Shown here: positions 60,638-64,000 of the stretch, piece by piece
Layout of the letters: every line of letters begins with the position of its first letter
Numbering within the stretch: position 1 is the first letter of the stretch
Assembly (NCBI GenBank): GCA_004298015.1
Contig: SCSE01000001.1
Span: forward strand, 1 to 64,000
DNA from: Rhodanobacter sp.
Lineage (GTDB): Bacteria > Pseudomonadota > Gammaproteobacteria > Xanthomonadales > Rhodanobacteraceae
DNA length: 64,000 nt
Reading direction: 5' to 3'
Program-made: the position numbers and the translations under genes
Notes under the pieces: generated by a model
What the model saw: only the letters and a program-made list of their open reading frames with translations
The model's database searches: none
What the model was told of the DNA's origin: nothing

Positions 60638-60724
60638 CGAGATCCAGGATTGTCGCGCGCAGGCCGCGCGTTGGTGGCAAGACGTGATGAAGGCGTCGGT
60701 GCTCGTTTCGCCGCTGCGAGGGCC

Positions 60725-62452
60725 TCATGTACCTTGATCCGGCGTTTCCCGCAATGGCAGCAGCATGCGCAATTCGGCCTTCTCCTCCTCGCTGAGCTGC
60801 TGGCGCCTTGCGCTGAGCAGGTTGCGGCGTTGAATCAGGGCCTGGTGTTCCATTCGCGCCAGTGCCTGCAAAAATTCGGTACGTTGGGTTTCCGGTTCGC
60901 CAACCATCATGGTCGCCATCAATTTTTGCAAGGCAGGGTATTCAGGCCGTTCGGCGAAATGCTCGACCAGCCGTGCCGAGTTGATTCCGCTGCGTGAACG
61001 GGCGAGGTCGAGAAGTTCAGCGAGCAGCGGCACACCGGGTCGATCCAGCTGCAGGAACTGGTAGGGCTTTGCCACCTCGGCGGCCATGCCCGGCTGCGCC
61101 AGCAGCAGCGCAATCGCGCTGCGCACCAGCGAGCGCTGTGCAGCGGCGGGTCGCTGCGTGGCGCGCTGTGGCGTGCTGCCCGTCGGCAACCGCGCACTGA
61201 CGCCGCTGCGCTTCTCCAGCTCCTGCGTCATCAGGTCGCGGAAGGCACCATCGGGCAGTCGACCGAGCAGTGGGCGAGCCCGCTCGGCGAGTCGTGCGCG
61301 TCCATCCAGGCTGCCCATGCCGACGTCACGCGACAGCTCGCCGTAGAAATAGTCCGACAAAGGCATCGCCTCCGTGATGCGTTGTTCGAACCCATGCCGG
61401 CCCTCCTTGCGGATCAGCGAGTCCGGATCCTCGCCGTCGGGGAGAAACAGGAAATAGGCCTGACGCCCGTCGCGCAGACGCGGCAACGCCGACTCCAGCG
61501 CTTTCCATGCCGCGGCGCGTCCGGCACGGTCGCCATCGAAGCAGAACACCACATCCGGGGCGGCGCGGAACAGCACTTCGGTATGCTCCGGCGTGGTTGC
61601 CGTGCCCAGCGTGGCCACCGCGATCGGCAGGCCGGCCTGGTGCAGCGCGATCACGTCCATGTAGCCCTCGACCACCACGATGCGGCTGAGATGCTGGTTC
61701 GCCTGCTTCACCTGCCACAGCGCAAACAGCTCCCGTCCCTTGTGGAACAGCGGCGTCTCCGGTGAGTTGAGATACTTGGGCGCCTGATCGGCCTGCAGCA
61801 CCCGGCCCCCGAAGGCGATGACCCGGCCGCGACGGTCGAGAATCGGAAACATCAGCCGTTCGCGAAAACGATCGTACTTGCTGCCCTTGTCGTTGCTGGC
61901 GACCATGCCGGCCTCGGCGAGCAAATCCATGCGCCGCGGGCTGTTGCCGAGCGACTTGATCACGCCGTCATAGCCGGCCGGTGCCCAGCCAAGGCGGAAG
62001 CGCTTGATGGTTTCCGCGTCGAGTCCGCGCTTGCTGCAGTAGGCCTGCACCTCGGCGTGGCCCGGCAGTTCGCCTTCGTACCAGCTGGCGGCGGCTTCCA
62101 GCAGCGCGTACAGGTCCGTCTTGTCCTCGCGAGGCACCGCTTCCCCGTTGCCCTCACGCGGTACGGTCAGGCCTGCCGTCTGGGCCAGCTCCTCCACCGC
62201 GTCGGGAAACTCCAGGCGATCAAAATCCATCAGGAACTTGATCGCACTCCCGCTGACCCCGCAACCGAAGCAGTGGAAGAACTGCTTGGCCGGGCTGACA
62301 TAGAACGACGGTGTGCGCTCGTCGTGGAACGGACAGCACGCAGTCCATTCGCGTCCGGCCTTTTTCAGCGGCACGCGCCGCTCGACCACGTCGACGATGT
62401 CGACGCGGGCCAGCAGTTCGTCGATGAAGCTGTCGGGAATCAGGCCGCGCAT
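60725..62452 (-). CDS. dnaG: DNA primase
   Basis: Makes RNA primers at the replication fork. The N-terminal CHC2 zinc finger is CPFHDERTPSF and FHCFGCGVSG. The catalytic core has the TOPRIM motifs VVVEGYMDVIALHQAGL and VVFCFDGDRAGRAAAWKAL. The C-terminal helicase-binding domain ends EEKAELRMLLPL. At 575 residues it has typical length. It lies in the macromolecular-synthesis neighbourhood with rpsU and tsaD, but separated from them by two small genes. Confidence 0.96.
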   Translation of the reverse strand: MRGLIPDSFIDELLARVDIVDVVERRVPLKKAGREWTACCPFHDERTPSFYVSPAKQFFHCFGCGVSGSAIKFLMDFDRLEFPDAVEELAQTAGLTVPREGNGEAVPREDKTDLYALLEAAASWYEGELPGHAEVQAYCSKRGLDAETIKRFRLGWAPAGYDGVIKSLGNSPRRMDLLAEAGMVASNDKGSKYDRFRERLMFPILDRRGRVIAFGGRVLQADQAPKYLNSPETPLFHKGRELFALWQVKQANQHLSRIVVVEGYMDVIALHQAGLPIAVATLGTATTPEHTEVLFRAAPDVVFCFDGDRAGRAAAWKALESALPRLRDGRQAYFLFLPDGEDPDSLIRKEGRHGFEQRITEAMPLSDYFYGELSRDVGMGSLDGRARLAERARPLLGRLPDGAFRDLMTQELEKRSGVSARLPTGSTPQRATQRPAAAQRSLVRSAIALLLAQPGMAAEVAKPYQFLQLDRPGVPLLAELLDLARSRSGINSARLVEHFAERPEYPALQKLMATMMVGEPETQRTEFLQALARMEHQALIQRRNLLSARRQQLSEEEKAELRMLLPLRETPDQGT

Positions 62453-62559
62453 AAGCGGCCTAGTCTAACGGACGGGGAAGCCGAAGCCCGCCCATGTTTC
62501 GTGCTCCGGCGGGGAAAAGCGCGCAGCCATCCCGCCTGCGCGCTGGGCGGACGACGTCG

Positions 62560-62730
62560 CTAGACGATATGGAAGATACCCACCACGGCAAGCAGCGCCA
62601 GCAGGAACAGGATCAGGAAAATCGCGAACAGGATCTTGGCGATGGTGCCAGTGACCCCGGAAACCCCGCGGAAACCGAGCAAGCCGGTCACCAGCGAGAT
62701 GATGGCGAAGATGATGGCCCACTTCAGCAT
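62560..62730 (-). CDS. DUF1328 small membrane protein
   Basis: A 56-residue two-helix protein: MLKWAIIFAIISLVTGLLGF, GVSGVTGTIAKILF, then AIFLILFLLALLAVVGIFHI. This is the DUF1328 (YtjA) pattern, found in most proteobacteria and often induced by stress. AGGAG stands eight bases before the ATG. It lies between yqeY and dnaG on the same strand. The function is unknown. Confidence 0.85.
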   Translation of the reverse strand: MLKWAIIFAIISLVTGLLGFRGVSGVTGTIAKILFAIFLILFLLALLAVVGIFHIV

Positions 62731-62870
62731 GGCTGACTCCTGTAAGGGTCGGGGCGCTCGTTTGGCCCAGGCCAGCTCTTTTTAGCGAGCCGGATGTGAA
62801 CGGGATGCATCGTCCCTGAGGTAACCACGCAGTGCCTCTGGGGCTTGGGTTTCCCCCGTAGCCAGGCCGC

Positions 62871-63317
62871 TCAGTCAGCCAGCCGAGCCTTGATCTTGCT
62901 GGAGACCATCGCCATGTCGGCGCGCCCGGCGAGTTTGGCCTTCACCGCCGCCACCACCTTGCCCATGTCGCGGGGTGAACTGGCGCCGGTCTCGCGGATC
63001 GCGGCACCGACCAGGCTGTCGACTTCGGCCTCGTCGAGCTTGGCCGGGAGATAGGCGTCGATCACCGTCATTTCAGCGCGCTCGATAGCGGCAAGGTCTT
63101 CGCGTCCGGCGGCGTCAAACTGGCTGACCGAATCCCGTCGCTGTTTGAGCATCTTTTCCAGCGTGGCCAAAATTTGCGGGTCGTCGAGCTCGATCCGTTC
63201 ATCCACTTCGCGCTGCTTGATCGCCGCCAGCATCAGCCGGATCACCCCCAGCCGATCCTTGTCGCCTGCGCGCATGGCGGTCTTCATGTCTTCGGTAAGC
63301 TGCTGCTTGAGTGTCAT
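62871..63317 (-). CDS. yqeY: GatB/YqeY domain protein
   Basis: A 148-residue helical protein with MTLKQQLTEDMKTAMRAGDKDRLGVIRLMLAAIKQREVDE at the start and GASSPRDMGKVVAAVKAKLAGRADMAMVSSKIKARLA at the end. The latter is the YqeY domain shared with the tail of the GatB amidotransferase subunit and thought to bind tRNA. The ATG at 63317 is used because upstream codons in the open frame carry no family similarity. It follows rpsU in the conserved order rpsU-yqeY-dnaG. Confidence 0.93.
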   Translation of the reverse strand: MTLKQQLTEDMKTAMRAGDKDRLGVIRLMLAAIKQREVDERIELDDPQILATLEKMLKQRRDSVSQFDAAGREDLAAIERAEMTVIDAYLPAKLDEAEVDSLVGAAIRETGASSPRDMGKVVAAVKAKLAGRADMAMVSSKIKARLAD

Positions 63318-63391
63318 GGCAGGAATCTCCGGATTCACGCGAGGGCATCCGCACACAGCGGACGGGAAAACCATTCTACGGAAACGACAAA

Positions 63392-63420
63392 GCCGGCGTT
63401 GCCCTGGGGGCAACACCGGC
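63392..63420 (-). terminator. Hairpin between rpsU and yqeY, probable partial terminator
   Basis: On the minus strand GCCGGTGTTGCC and GGCAACGCCGGC form an eleven-pair stem with one mismatch, followed by TTTGTCGTTT. It would reduce transcription past rpsU, giving more rpsU than yqeY and dnaG message, as is known for the rpsU-dnaG operon of other bacteria. Confidence 0.75.
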
Positions 63421-63501
63421 CAGATCGAACCGGAATACCTGCGGTGGCTGCGAGAACCCGCGCCGACCGCTCTTCGCCGGGCTGCGCCAGGCACAGCACC
63501 G

Positions 63502-63520
63502 ATCCACCCAACGGGTGGAT
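63502..63520 (-). other. Small hairpin directly after rpsU
   Basis: ATCCACCC-AAC-GGGTGGAT is a perfect eight-pair hairpin seven bases past the rpsU stop codon. It has no T-run. It may protect the 3' end of rpsU mRNA or mark a processing point. Confidence 0.55.
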
Positions 63521-63527
63521 TCGAAAC

Positions 63528-63743
63528 TCAGTACATCCGGACCTTGCGCGAAACATCACGAGACAGGCGGCGCAGGTGACGCTTCACCGCGGCGGCACGC
63601 TTGCGCTTGCGCTCCTGGGTCGGCTTTTCGTAAAACTCACGCTTGCGCGTTTCGGCCAGCACGCCGGCCTTTTCGCAGGTACGCTTGAAACGACGCAGAG
63701 CGATTTCGAACGGCTCGTTCTCGCGAACTTTTACGTTGGGCAT
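63528..63743 (-). CDS. rpsU: 30S ribosomal protein S21
   Basis: A 71-residue basic protein, [19 protein letters not shown] then [21 protein letters not shown], ending with Arg/Lys-rich [14 protein letters not shown]: standard S21, needed for mRNA binding at initiation. The ATG at 63743 follows CGGAG. It is divergent from tsaD and heads the row rpsU-yqeY-DUF1328-dnaG. Confidence 0.97.
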   Translation of the reverse strand: MPNVKVRENEPFEIALRRFKRTCEKAGVLAETRKREFYEKPTQERKRKRAAAVKRHLRRLSRDVSRKVRMY

Positions 63744-63803
63744 GGAAACTCCGAGTGGTAATCTGCCCGCGATTGCAGGACAGTGAAATATGGTGAGCCG
63801 CGA

Positions 63804-63833
63804 ATTATACCGTGCATAACGAAAAATTTTCAA
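63804..63833 (-). promoter_or_regulatory. rpsU promoter
   Basis: On the minus strand TTGAAA (63828-63833) and a perfect TATAAT (63804-63809) are 18 bases apart and lie about 60 bases before the rpsU ATG. The boxes overlap the first codons of tsaD on the opposite strand, so the two genes share a compact control region. Confidence 0.75.
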
Positions 63834-64000
63834 AGCCCCCGGCAGGCGGGATCATTCTGGGCATCGAGACCTCGTGCGATGAGACCGGTGTGGCCTTGCT
63901 GCGCTGGGAGCCCGATGCGCCAGGCCGTGGCCTGCTGGCCCATACCCTGTACAGCCAGATCAAGCTGCATGCCGATTACGGCGGTGTGGTGCCGGAACTG
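63812..64000 (+). CDS. tsaD: tRNA threonylcarbamoyladenosine synthase TsaD (5' part, runs off the window)
   Basis: The first 63 codons read [12 protein letters not shown], then [18 protein letters not shown] and [27 protein letters not shown] is the ATP-binding signature and [15 protein letters not shown] the conserved second block of TsaD (Gcp/Kae1), which transfers threonylcarbamoyl to A37 of ANN-decoding tRNAs. The start is GTG at 63812, with only a weak ribosome-binding site. The rest of the gene, including the metal-binding HxxxH, is beyond the window edge. Confidence 0.93.
   Translation, partial: MHNEKFSKPPAGGIILGIETSCDETGVALLRWEPDAPGRGLLAHTLYSQIKLHADYGGVVPEL

Noticed and set aside
1-64000. 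CRISPR arrays, prophage, insertion sequences, tRNA genes
   Set aside because: No regularly spaced repeats, transposase, integrase or cloverleaf sequences could be seen on either strand.

Overview
The window reads as chromosomal DNA of a gammaproteobacterium of the order Xanthomonadales (Lysobacterales), most likely Rhodanobacteraceae (Rhodanobacter/Dyella-like). This is inferred from the gene sets and their order, not from a database search: the EngB / cytochrome c4 / two DsbA / endonuclease block, the cox cluster with DUF2244, SURF1, CtaA and CtaB, and the TsaD / RpsU / YqeY / DnaG neighbourhood. Most of the window is GC-rich with strong third-position G/C. The stretch from about 2.5 to 13.4 kb is visibly richer in A/T.

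Layout. (1) 1-330: the 3' end of a 5S rRNA gene, its terminator, a short dispersed repeat and a REP-like inverted pair. (2) 325-2385: lytic transglycosylase Slt. (3) 2.6-13.4 kb: a block in which the five recognisable enzyme, receptor and regulator genes (GH17 membrane protein, GH3, LacI regulator, GH30, TonB-dependent receptor) all lie on the minus strand. It looks like a scavenging locus for a beta-glucan, possibly fungal beta-1,6/1,3-glucan, with a candidate LacI-type operator upstream of the receptor. (4) 13.8-25.5 kb: housekeeping genes for periplasmic redox (two DsbA-type proteins, cytochrome c4), EngB, methionine sulfoxide reductase, BioD, an M3 peptidase, a Kef-type antiporter and a GT9 glycosyltransferase. 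(5) 25.5-35.8 kb: a giant membrane-anchored ankyrin protein, YcgL, a FadL-type porin, a coniferyl-aldehyde-type dehydrogenase and PutA. (6) 36-48.7 kb: the cytochrome c oxidase cluster (DUF2244, CtaC, CtaD, a 46-residue membrane protein, CtaE, then DUF2909, SURF1, a CxxxC protein, CtaA, CtaB). It is split by a 4-kb sugar-nucleotide module (GalE, UDP-sugar dehydrogenase, UDP-glucuronate-epimerase-like protein), and no Cox11 gene sits at its usual place. (7) 48.7-56.6 kb: a two-component system followed by a heavy-metal RND efflux operon with a small DUF3240 protein. (8) 56.6-59.9 kb: an apparently highly structured RNA leader, a 70-residue small ORF and an MgtA-type Mg2+ P-type ATPase. (9) 60-64 kb: DedA, DnaG, a DUF1328 peptide, YqeY, RpsU and the start of TsaD.

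How they work together. The glucan block pairs an outer-membrane importer with secreted hydrolases and a sugar-responsive repressor. The cox cluster encodes the three core subunits, the heme A pathway and assembly factors. The RND operon carries its own sensor pair.

The most interesting item is the leader in front of the small ORF and mgtA. A perfect 9-bp long-range helix, an anti-Shine-Dalgarno segment that has two alternative partners, and a pairing that would form a pseudoknot all converge on the ribosome-binding site. The second is the A/T-richer glucan block, which lies between two imperfect copies of a 30-bp direct repeat. All functions here come from reading motifs and gene context; no searches were run.
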